Notes under the pieces: generated by a model
Databases searched by the model: none
Told to the model about the DNA's origin: nothing
Seen by the model: only the letters and a program-made list of their open reading frames with translations
Shown: one piece after another, positions 1-6,756 of the stretch
Numbering within the stretch: the stretch's first letter is position 1
Layout of the letters: the number at the start of each line of letters is the position of its first letter
Made by a program: the position numbers and the translations under genes
From: Bacteroidales bacterium
GTDB lineage: Bacteria; Bacteroidota; Bacteroidia; Bacteroidales; P3
NCBI GenBank assembly: GCA_017449525.1
Contig: JAFTFL010000002.1
Location: forward strand, 186,001 to 250,000
Direction of reading: 5' to 3'
DNA: 64,000 nucleotides

Positions 1-283
1 GTGAGGCCAAAATGCTGTCTGGCACCTCCTTGTTATTCCATACAATGCCTTGCACTGCAGTCGTGTCGCGCATTGTTGTGTCGCTTCCACCGAAAGCCGA
101 TGAAGAAGTGCTATTGGTGCTTTGCGAGGTATTGCTACGCGTCGTCGTGCTGCGTGTGGCCGTGGCGGCACTTGGCGTTTGCCCAAATTGGGCAAACGCC
201 ATCTCTCCTATCGTCCAAGCAATAAGAAAGAGGGTCAGCGCACGCACCGCCGATGGGAAACTATATGTTTTAGGGTGCTTCAA
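1..283 (-). CDS. N-terminal part of a putative outer-membrane porin-like protein (runs off the left edge)
   Basis: The minus-strand frame entering from position 283 reads LKHPKTYSFPSAVRALTLF, then a hydrophobic stretch ending MAFAQFGQ. This looks like a signal peptide with cleavage after the alanine. A Ser/Thr/Asn-rich linker follows, then VQGIVWNNKEVPDSILAS. The last motif resembles, from memory, the start of Bacteroidetes putative porins (Porin_10 type), which have a GI..N.E.PDS segment just before the barrel. No ATG lies ahead of the signal peptide. The likely start is a TTG at 283-281 that overlaps the trxB stop codon, so the two genes look translationally coupled. The identification is tentative because only about 94 residues are visible. 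Confidence 0.5.
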   Translation of the reverse strand, partial: MKHPKTYSFPSAVRALTLFLIAWTIGEMAFAQFGQTPSAATATRSTTTRSNTSQSTNSTSSSAFGGSDTTMRDTTAVQGIVWNNKEVPDSILAS

Positions 284-1215
284 CTGTTGAGAAAACGTTC
301 TACATCCATGGCGGCCATGCATCCACGACCTGCAGCTACAATTGCTTGACGGTAGTGTGGGTCGCACACATCTCCTGCGGCAAACACGCCTTTCACATTG
401 GTGGCGCAGCCTGTTCCATTGAGTTTGATATAGCCCGCCTCGTCTACTTGCAATTGTCCGTCAAGGAAAGTGGTATTAGGGGTGTGCCCGATGGCTACAA
501 AGAATCCTGACACATCAATGTGAACCTGTTGGCCAGTCTTCACATTCTCCAAATCGGCCCCCGTGACGCCGTCCATGTCATTGCCGACAACCTCTTTTGT
601 TACGCAATTCCACAGTACCTCAATGTGCTCGTTTTCGAGCACCTTGTGCTGCATGCTTTTGGAAGCGCGCAACTCGTCACGGCGCACGATGAGATACACC
701 TTTCTGCATAGAGTACTGAGGTAGGTGGCTTCTTCGCAGGCGGTGTCTCCTCCACCCACCACTGCTACATCCTGACCTTTGTAGAAAAAGCCGTCGCAAG
801 TGGCACAAGCTGATACGCCTTGACCATACAGGCGCCGTTCGCTCTCCAACCCCAGCCAGCGAGCAGAAGCACCAGTGGCTACCACCACGGTGTCGGCTGT
901 AACGCGATTCCCATGGTCGTCCACGGCGCTAAAGGGACGCTTCGAAAGGTCTATTTTATCAATGTATCCACTACGCACCTCTGCACCAAAGCGTTGTGCT
1001 TGTTTGCGCAGGTCGTCCATCATAGCCTTCCCTCCCACCCCGTCGGGGTAGCCAGGGAAGTTCTCAATTTCGGTTGTAATGGTCAATTGACCTCCAGGCT
1101 GAGTTCCCTCGTAGATGATGGGGTGAAGGTCTGCTCTCCCTGTATATATACCACAGGTGTAGCCTGCAGGCCCAGAACCAATGATTAGACAGCGAGTGTG
1201 AGTTGTATTATCCAT
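280..1215 (-). CDS. trxB: Thioredoxin reductase (NADPH)
   Basis: This cytoplasmic flavoenzyme passes electrons from NADPH to thioredoxin. The 311-residue product has the FAD-binding GSGPAG at residues 13-18, the NADP-binding VVGGGDTA at about 152-159, and the redox-active disulfide CATC at 137-140 in the order typical of low-molecular-weight TrxR. A second FAD contact, GVFAAGDV, lies near residue 280. Length and motif spacing match the family, with no sign of damage. It is close to the end of a minus-strand operon. The gene upstream is a small outer-membrane protein (31-nt gap), and its stop overlaps the next start. Confidence 0.97.
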   Translation of the reverse strand: MDNTTHTRCLIIGSGPAGYTCGIYTGRADLHPIIYEGTQPGGQLTITTEIENFPGYPDGVGGKAMMDDLRKQAQRFGAEVRSGYIDKIDLSKRPFSAVDDHGNRVTADTVVVATGASARWLGLESERRLYGQGVSACATCDGFFYKGQDVAVVGGGDTACEEATYLSTLCRKVYLIVRRDELRASKSMQHKVLENEHIEVLWNCVTKEVVGNDMDGVTGADLENVKTGQQVHIDVSGFFVAIGHTPNTTFLDGQLQVDEAGYIKLNGTGCATNVKGVFAAGDVCDPHYRQAIVAAGRGCMAAMDVERFLNS

Positions 1216-1245
1216 AATGTGATTGGGAAATGTGATGTCAGTTGT

Positions 1246-1851
1246 TTACACGTTGAACAAATTGTAAGCTATTCCAATATTGACTATGTGGTTGAATTGG
1301 CCCGTATTGCTTGTTGAAATCATGTATGTTCCTACGCGCTCCTTCGATACGGACAACAGCGAGAGGCTCCAGCGCACATACGCTTGCCAGTGTGTGGCCA
1401 TATCGTAAGCTATCAACACCGTAATAGGCAACGGATCCATACGTCGATAGTTATCGGACATTATTTGGTTGTATTCACCTAAATCGCGTACACTTGCCCT
1501 TGCTAATATAGCTGGCGAGACCCCTACAGTCCAAGCTAAGCGAGGTAGAAACGCCGTACGTTTCCCCATAAGAAAGGACAACTCCACGTAGTGCAACGAG
1601 ATGGTGCGATAAATATCACGCTCAATGTAGGACCCCTTATTGACCATGCCTAACAGCACTTGGCCTCGCAATGCGCCCATGGGAAATGATGTACCCACAG
1701 CAAACTGGTAGCCCACATGTCGGAATCCGGCCGAGGCATCGCCTTCTATTTGACCAAACGTTGCTCCACCCTCTATCCGCATATCAAATTTTTGAGCATG
1801 CAGCAGCACAGCACAAAGCAGAAATAGCGCAAATGGCAGCGTGCCCTTCAT
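1246..1851 (-). CDS. Small outer-membrane beta-barrel protein, function unknown
   Basis: The 201-residue product starts with a clear signal peptide (MKGTLPFALFLLCAVLLHA, cleaved before QKFDM). It continues with alternating hydrophobic/aromatic strands such as GYQFAVGTSFPMG and LHYVELSFLMGKR. This is the pattern of Bacteroidetes PorT-type eight-stranded barrels (outer-membrane beta-barrel family PF13568 or similar). The C-terminus, HIVNIGIAYNLFNV, looks like a final barrel strand. Its start overlaps the rfaE2 stop by 4 nt, which implies translational coupling. The specific role is unknown; the position after an LPS-core gene suggests envelope assembly, but that is only context. Confidence 0.7.
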   Translation of the reverse strand: MKGTLPFALFLLCAVLLHAQKFDMRIEGGATFGQIEGDASAGFRHVGYQFAVGTSFPMGALRGQVLLGMVNKGSYIERDIYRTISLHYVELSFLMGKRTAFLPRLAWTVGVSPAILARASVRDLGEYNQIMSDNYRRMDPLPITVLIAYDMATHWQAYVRWSLSLLSVSKERVGTYMISTSNTGQFNHIVNIGIAYNLFNV

Positions 1852-2336
1852 GACATAAACTCCTTCCGTTTTAGAATACTGGTTGTCGAGTAGCCCTCTA
1901 CAAATGGTATTGTGACGACACTACCACCGTGTGCCTCCACGATGTCTGCTCCGACGATGTTGTCTCGGGTGTAGTCTCCTCCTTTAACCAAGACATTAGG
2001 TATCAATTTGCTAATGAGATTGAAGGGCGTATCTTCTTCGAATGCGATTACGTAGTCCACCACGCAAAGCGATGCCAGCAAAAGAGCCCTACTGTATTCG
2101 TCGTTGATGGGGCGACTATTTCCTTTCAGTCTGCGCACCGATTGGTCACTGTTGAGCCCAACGATGAGCAGATCACCCAAGTCGCGCGCCTGAGCAAGAT
2201 AGGAAGCGTGTCCCCGATGCAGAATGTCAAAGCAACCGTTGGTGAACACCACCTGCACACCTTTTCGATTGGACAGCTGTTGCTGCAACTCAGATAGGGA
2301 CACAATCTTTCCTTCAATTCGCTTTAGTAACTCCAT
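1848..2336 (-). CDS. rfaE2: D-glycero-beta-D-manno-heptose 1-phosphate adenylyltransferase
   Basis: This is a stand-alone nucleotidyltransferase domain of 162 residues, corresponding to the C-terminal half of E. coli HldE. It activates heptose-1-phosphate with ATP to ADP-heptose for the LPS inner core. The cytidylyltransferase-like signature FTNGCFDILHRGH at about residues 31-43 carries the nucleotide-binding HxGH. LKGNSRPIN, VLVKGGDY and the late YSTTSIL match the ADP-heptose synthase branch. The separate kinase (RfaE1) is not in the window. It lies 5 nt after the flippase-like gene and overlaps the next gene. Confidence 0.93.
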   Translation of the reverse strand: MELLKRIEGKIVSLSELQQQLSNRKGVQVVFTNGCFDILHRGHASYLAQARDLGDLLIVGLNSDQSVRRLKGNSRPINDEYSRALLLASLCVVDYVIAFEEDTPFNLISKLIPNVLVKGGDYTRDNIVGADIVEAHGGSVVTIPFVEGYSTTSILKRKEFMS

Positions 2337-2341
2337 GTGCC

Positions 2342-3358
2342 TTACATCTGTTGCTGTTCATCTATATTCTTTCGCTTCAAGAGGGAGAATCTCACCATGA
2401 AGAAGAGTCCGACAATGATAACAATTACCTGTTGCGAACCCCAGAGAAGCCAACCATACGCCAAAGCGTCCTCCTGGCCGATATTATATACTGACAGGGC
2501 TAACCACACCAGTACGGGATACACACCTATACCTCCTTGGCTGACAGCCATTCCGACCGAGCCAAAGATGTACACCACGTAGGCTGCTTTAAAATCTAAA
2601 CCTTGTGTTGCAGGAATGGCGTTGAAGAGCAACAATCCACCTGTAATATATAATAGGTATATCATGAGGCTGTATAGAACAAAGGAGAATAGTTGTCGTC
2701 CGTGCAGGCGAAAGATGCTCTTCAGCCCATCGGCAAAACCGCGAAGGATGTTGTCTACGCGTTGAAAGAAGGTGCGCTTGCGCAGTTTGTCGGCATTTCT
2801 GCGATAGCCCCAGATGGCGGCAATCAGCAACACCACGGCCACTACTCCCAATATGGTGAGATTGCGTAGCGTTGTTTCCGACGGTAGCGACTGCAATAGC
2901 CAATCGTGTAATTCCGCATAGGCCACAAATACGCCCCCGATAACAACTACCACAAACGCGAGCACATCCACCATACGCTCTGTAACCACCGTGCCGAGCG
3001 ACTGCTCTATGGGTACGTCGTCGCTTGTGCGCAACACTCCACAACGAAGCACATCGCCCAATCGTGGGAAGGCCAGATTTGCCATATAGGTAACATTGAC
3101 GGATCCAAAGGTGTTGATAAACCGAGGCGGATGCCCCAAGGCTTTTAAAAGCAACTGCCAGCGCAGGGCTCGTACCCAGTTACTCAGAATGCACACTCCC
3201 ATCACAATAGCCACCCAAGCATAGTTGGCATGAATGAACGATTGCCAGATAGCCTGCTTCTGCTCTGGTTCTAATTTTAGGAGGAACCAGCACACAAAGA
3301 ACACCCCAATACCCACAAACAACACGAACTTCAGTATGTCCTTGGTGCGTCTTTGCAT
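2342..3358 (-). CDS. Flippase-like integral membrane protein (UPF0104 / lysylphosphatidylglycerol synthase TM-domain family)
   Basis: The 338-residue polytopic membrane protein has about eight hydrophobic segments, the first at residues 10-27 (FVLFVGIGVFFVCWFLL). Family-like features include VRALRWQLLLKALG, FGSVNVTYMANLAFPRLGDVLRC and GVYPVLVWLALSVYNI. The PRLGDVLR segment is the conserved core of the YbhN/MprF-N family. Members move or modify lipids, but the substrate cannot be told from sequence. It sits between panD and rfaE2, so an envelope-lipid role is plausible but unproven. The catalytic aminoacyltransferase domain of MprF is absent. Confidence 0.82.
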   Translation of the reverse strand: MQRRTKDILKFVLFVGIGVFFVCWFLLKLEPEQKQAIWQSFIHANYAWVAIVMGVCILSNWVRALRWQLLLKALGHPPRFINTFGSVNVTYMANLAFPRLGDVLRCGVLRTSDDVPIEQSLGTVVTERMVDVLAFVVVVIGGVFVAYAELHDWLLQSLPSETTLRNLTILGVVAVVLLIAAIWGYRRNADKLRKRTFFQRVDNILRGFADGLKSIFRLHGRQLFSFVLYSLMIYLLYITGGLLLFNAIPATQGLDFKAAYVVYIFGSVGMAVSQGGIGVYPVLVWLALSVYNIGQEDALAYGWLLWGSQQVIVIIVGLFFMVRFSLLKRKNIDEQQQM

Positions 3359-3416
3359 TGTCTGAGGAGTTTGATTGGGAACGAGCCTAAACTCGCTAAT
3401 GAGGAGCTAAAGCCTC

Positions 3417-3764
3417 TTAAGATGCTATGTGATTATCGGTTGGAAATATGACAGTAGGGTGAAAGCTCTTGGCTTCTTCAAAATCCATACTGCAGTAGGA
3501 GGCGATGATAAGCAAGTCTCCCACATGGGCCTTGTGTGCGGCGGCACCGTTGATTCCGATAACACCCGAGTTGCGTTGCCCTTTGATGGCATAGGTACTA
3601 AAGCGTTCACCGTTGGTGATATTATAGATGTCGACACGTTCATTTTCTATCATGTTGGCCGCCTCCATCAGTGCTTCATCTATGGTGATGCTTCCGATGT
3701 AGTCCAAGTCGGCCTCTGTAACTTTCACACGATGAATCTTGGATTTTAGAAGTTCAATATTCAT
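3417..3764 (-). CDS. panD: Aspartate 1-decarboxylase proenzyme
   Basis: It makes beta-alanine from L-aspartate for pantothenate and CoA synthesis. The 115-residue proenzyme self-cleaves between Gly24 and Ser25 (YIG/SITID) to form the pyruvoyl cofactor. Active-site Lys9, Arg54 and Tyr58 are all at the canonical positions. The loop [14 protein letters not shown] carries the conserved Asn and Ala residues around position 72. It is full length and undamaged. It lies in the middle of a minus-strand operon, with short gaps on both sides. Confidence 0.97.
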   Translation of the reverse strand: MNIELLKSKIHRVKVTEADLDYIGSITIDEALMEAANMIENERVDIYNITNGERFSTYAIKGQRNSGVIGINGAAAHKAHVGDLLIIASYCSMDFEEAKSFHPTVIFPTDNHIAS

Positions 3765-3815
3765 GACAAGATAAGAACTACTGTATGACTATATGGTTTG
3801 TTTCGTTGAACTTTG

Positions 3816-4343
3816 CTATAACAGTATCCACATGAGGAGTAGGGTGGCGAGCAGGGCGTAAAGCATTATCTTACCAGCTGGAACTGGCTCCAGTTGGCGT
3901 TCGTCCTTTGTCTCAAACCGTCTGTGGATGCGAGTGCTACGCATCCGCTGCATGATGGCTTGACCTTCACTGTCAATAGTCGTATTTTCCGACTGAAATC
4001 GTGGAGTGTAGTTGAATTGGGGTACTTCGCGCCGACGCAATAGGTCGCTCAGTGTAAGGTGCGACTTTTGCTGTTTATTCTCACGCTCCAGAGCACGTAG
4101 CCGCCGTTCGATACTGTCCAGTTCGTCGTTTGCAGTTGCAGTCGGTTCCTCCGTCTGGGGCACCTCTGTAGCATCCACCGTAGTGGCGACCTCGGGTTGA
4201 TTCTTCCCTCCTGGAGATATTGGATTCCAATCCTTGTCGAAACCATGCTTGCGCTTTATGTTCTCCCACTCTTCTTTTTGTGGGTCATAGAAGCGCGGCG
4301 TGTAATGGAAACCTCGGGGACGAGGCGTGTAAAACATTGGCAT
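3816..4343 (-). CDS. Conserved Bacteroidetes-type protein with C-terminal membrane anchor
   Basis: The 175-residue product is not assigned to a named family. The N-terminus is rich in Tyr/Pro/Arg (MPMFYTPRPRGFHYTPRFYDP), and a Thr/Glu-rich linker follows at residues 50-75. A short charged coiled coil (ELDSIERRLRALERENKQQ) comes next, then a second FNYTPRF motif repeating the first. A single hydrophobic helix (IMLYALLATLLLMWILL) forms the C-terminal end, so it is probably tail-anchored in the inner membrane with the bulk in the cytoplasm. The duplicated YTPRF motif suggests a binding element. It is in the panD operon between panD and the folate enzyme. Confidence 0.75.
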   Translation of the reverse strand: MPMFYTPRPRGFHYTPRFYDPQKEEWENIKRKHGFDKDWNPISPGGKNQPEVATTVDATEVPQTEEPTATANDELDSIERRLRALERENKQQKSHLTLSDLLRRREVPQFNYTPRFQSENTTIDSEGQAIMQRMRSTRIHRRFETKDERQLEPVPAGKIMLYALLATLLLMWILL

Positions 4344-4373
4344 GGCAAGAGTATGTGCTGTTGGTTGTTTTGG

Positions 4374-4928
4374 CTACTTTCTGCTTATTATTTCTCGTGG
4401 AGTTACCACAAAATTCATTCGGATATCGTGCGCTTCAGTTGGAATAGTGTCCAGTAGTTGGAAGTCAAATCCCACACCTATCTTAATGGCACGTTCTGTA
4501 GTGGAAAGCAATCGGTCGTAAAATCCCCGACCGCGTCCCATGCGGTTACACTCCCTATCAAAGGCTACACCAGGCACTACGATGAGGTCTATCCTTTGCA
4601 GTTCAGTATACTCTTTTCCTGTGGGTTCTCCGATACCGAATTGAGGGCCTGCTTGCATGCAGGTTGCCCCCGTGTATTGTCGTAATCTTAGCAGATCGCC
4701 GTCCACACAGGGCAAGAGCAATGTTTTGCTTCTGTACCAACGGTCTACAAAGGAGTGTGTAGCCACTTCGTCGTCCATCGACCAGTACAACAATACGACC
4801 GATGCCGAGTTGAAGGCAGGCAACTGTTCCACCCGAGCCATAACTTGCTGCGATTGCAGCTCTTTTTTAGCAGGGGGCATAGCCCGTTTTTCGGCACGTA
4901 TCTCTTTTCGTAGCTGCTGCTTGTCCAT
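4374..4928 (-). CDS. 5-formyltetrahydrofolate cyclo-ligase
   Basis: This ATP-dependent enzyme converts 5-formyl-THF to 5,10-methenyl-THF, returning the storage folate to one-carbon metabolism. The 184-residue product has the family hallmark MGRGRGFYDR at residues 130-139 (nucleotide and phosphate loop). An early KRAM..... basic helix and LIVVPGVAFD at 115-124 also fit. Length is normal for the YgfA/Fau family. The stop is 30 nt from the next gene in the same minus-strand operon. Confidence 0.93.
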   Translation of the reverse strand: MDKQQLRKEIRAEKRAMPPAKKELQSQQVMARVEQLPAFNSASVVLLYWSMDDEVATHSFVDRWYRSKTLLLPCVDGDLLRLRQYTGATCMQAGPQFGIGEPTGKEYTELQRIDLIVVPGVAFDRECNRMGRGRGFYDRLLSTTERAIKIGVGFDFQLLDTIPTEAHDIRMNFVVTPREIISRK

Positions 4929-4974
4929 GCGAAGAGCGAGTATAGAGCTTCTGCTTTCAGCAGATACTCATGTG

Positions 4975-5373
4975 TTAGAAAGGCAGGTCGTCGTCGGTGT
5001 CTTGCGCCATTGTAGGCGGTGTGGCGAACGAGGGAGCAGCGGCTGCTGCATGAGGCTGTGCGGGAGCAGCTGCGCTTGCTACCGACACAGGACTTGGTGC
5101 TGCGGCTGCAGCCGACACGCGTATGCAGCGCAGGTCGGTGTACCAACGTTCATTATACTCACGACTTTCGGGCGAAAATGTTACGACAACCAGCGCGCCT
5201 GGCTGCAGATCCTTTATCATAGCCAAACGGTCTTCGCCAAACAGTGTAAAGGCAACTTGGCGTGGGTACACGTCATCAGTCTCTATTACAAAACCACCCC
5301 TTACCCATGGGCCACGCTGACTTTCGCCTCTTGTCTCAGGCATTGCTTTTACATACTTTCCGGATATATCCAT
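4975..5373 (-). CDS. DUF3127-type OB-fold-like protein with an SSB-like acidic C-terminal tip
   Basis: The first ~95 residues (ISGKYVKAMPETRG, VIETDDVYPRQVAFTLFGED, LQPGALVVVTFSPESREYNERWYTDLRC) match the Bacteroidetes DUF3127 family, predicted OB-fold and related to single-stranded-DNA-binding proteins. An Ala/Pro-rich flexible linker of about 30 residues follows. The protein ends in DTDDDLPF. That end is nearly identical to the acidic tip of bacterial SSB (D-D-D-I/L-P-F), which recruits DNA-maintenance proteins. The overall plan, OB-like domain then disordered linker then acidic tip, is the SSB plan. No direct function is known. It is the first gene of the operon, behind a TAACTTTG box. Confidence 0.85.
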   Translation of the reverse strand: MDISGKYVKAMPETRGESQRGPWVRGGFVIETDDVYPRQVAFTLFGEDRLAMIKDLQPGALVVVTFSPESREYNERWYTDLRCIRVSAAAAAPSPVSVASAAAPAQPHAAAAAPSFATPPTMAQDTDDDLPF

Positions 5374-5445
5374 ATCTGCTATTGTGTATTAGTTTTCTTT
5401 CTCTTATTAAGTACGTCCATTACGCAAGGGACGCAATATTGGTTT

Positions 5446-5455
5446 CGCAAAGTTA
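5446..5455 (-). promoter_or_regulatory. Probable sigma-ABfr -7 box for the DUF3127-to-trxB operon
   Basis: The minus strand reads TAACTTTGCG, a match to the Bacteroidetes TAnnTTTG box, about 73 nt ahead of the first ATG of a nine-gene minus-strand run. No other good box lies in this gap. Confidence 0.6.
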
Positions 5456-5559
5456 CTCAAAACACTTTGCTGTGATCGTGGCTTGACGTTGTTCTCTGTT
5501 CAAAAGTTATTAACAACTGATGTCCTGCGGATGTAGTTGGAGAGAGTTTCACGAGTGCC

Positions 5560-6489
5560 TCAGCGATTGGTTGTGCGTTGAAAGAATATAATGAGTATGG
5601 CCATGAGCAGAACCATCACGCCCACTATAACCCAAAAGGCTACGGTGTTGGTGAGAAACGGAAAATCCACGTTCATCCCGAACAATCCCGTAACAACAGT
5701 TAGGGGAAGCATAATAGTGCTGAAGTAGGTCAGCACTTTCATGATTTCATTGGTCTTATTGGCCTGCAATGAGTCGTACGTTTTGCTGAGACCCTCAATC
5801 AATTCGCCATAGTCCTCAATCAAGTCGTACATCTTCTGATATTGGTCTAAGATGTTGCCCCAATAGTCTTCCATATCCACTTCTTCGGGCGAGACAAAGC
5901 CCTTGATTCCACCACTTTCAAACATGTGTAGCACCCGTAATTGTGGCTTGAAGGTGGTGTTGATGAGGATGATGTTTCTTCGGGTGATGCTGATGAGTTC
6001 AATGATGGCGCGCGCCTTCTTGTTGAAGATGTCGTAGTTGATGAGGTCAACTTCCGACCCGATGCGCAGTATCAACGTATAGGTCTCCACCATCAGTCTG
6101 TTCAGGATGGTGTAGAGCAGTAGGTCGCTGCTACTAAGGGAGTGGAGCGTATCCTCATCATTCTCGGCCAGGTCGTCGGTCATCTCGTCAAAGAGTTTCT
6201 TAATGGCCCAATGCGACTTGCCAACGGTGATGATGTAGTCTTTCCCCCAGAATATTTTCACCTCGCGTATGCGAACAAAACGGTTGCCCTTGTCGAAGTA
6301 GGGGAAGTGTAGTATTAGAAAGTAGTAATTATCGTACTCGTCAATCTTCGGACGCTGGTTGGTGCCGCGGCAGTCTTCTATGTCCAAGGGGTGAAATCCG
6401 TAGGTGTCGAGCAACATTTTGTATTCGTCTTCACCTGGATTGGTGATGTGCAACCATTGCAGTGACCTGTATTGTATCGTTTCAATCAT
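5560..6489 (-). CDS. corA: CorA-type magnesium/cobalt transporter
   Basis: This 309-residue channel-type Mg2+ transporter acts in the inner membrane as a homopentamer. The large cytoplasmic N-terminal domain is followed by two C-terminal membrane helices (about 253-270 and 284-305). The selectivity-filter signature GMN sits between them at 271-273 (LFGMNVDF). The early region HPLDIEDC and the helical stalk are also typical. Its own promoter box lies upstream, so it is probably monocistronic. Confidence 0.95.
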   Translation of the reverse strand: MIETIQYRSLQWLHITNPGEDEYKMLLDTYGFHPLDIEDCRGTNQRPKIDEYDNYYFLILHFPYFDKGNRFVRIREVKIFWGKDYIITVGKSHWAIKKLFDEMTDDLAENDEDTLHSLSSSDLLLYTILNRLMVETYTLILRIGSEVDLINYDIFNKKARAIIELISITRRNIILINTTFKPQLRVLHMFESGGIKGFVSPEEVDMEDYWGNILDQYQKMYDLIEDYGELIEGLSKTYDSLQANKTNEIMKVLTYFSTIMLPLTVVTGLFGMNVDFPFLTNTVAFWVIVGVMVLLMAILIIFFQRTTNR

Positions 6490-6570
6490 CGGACTATCCT
6501 CCTTTCAACTGAGCAGCAACTGCGCGTTACGACAAGTGTTTACATTCGAGTAGGCTTCGTTAAATACGTT

Positions 6571-6580
6571 TGCAAAGATA
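6571..6580 (-). promoter_or_regulatory. Promoter -7 box for corA
   Basis: The minus strand reads TATCTTTGCA, the ideal Bacteroidetes -7 element, about 82 nt upstream of the corA ATG at 6489. Confidence 0.7.
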
Positions 6581-6678
6581 CGTTTTTTTGCCGACATAAC
6601 TACTGCAGCATGCTTTGCATATTAGGCCAAATGGCATCGTGCAGACGAGGAGGCATGATATATGTGTTGGTGTATATG

Positions 6679-6708
6679 ACAAAGGGTGGCCTGTTGGCCA
6701 CCCTTTGT
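6679..6708 (-). terminator. Strong hairpin terminator after the M16 peptidase gene
   Basis: A perfect 13-bp inverted repeat (ACAAAGGGTGGCC / GGCCACCCTTTGT) has a 4-nt TGTT loop. It sits about 50 nt past the stop of the M16 peptidase gene. No long U-tract follows, but the stem is very stable. Confidence 0.75.
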
Positions 6709-6756
6709 CTCTACAGTTCTATCACTGTTGAGGTGCGATTTCGCGTGTTGATGTGC

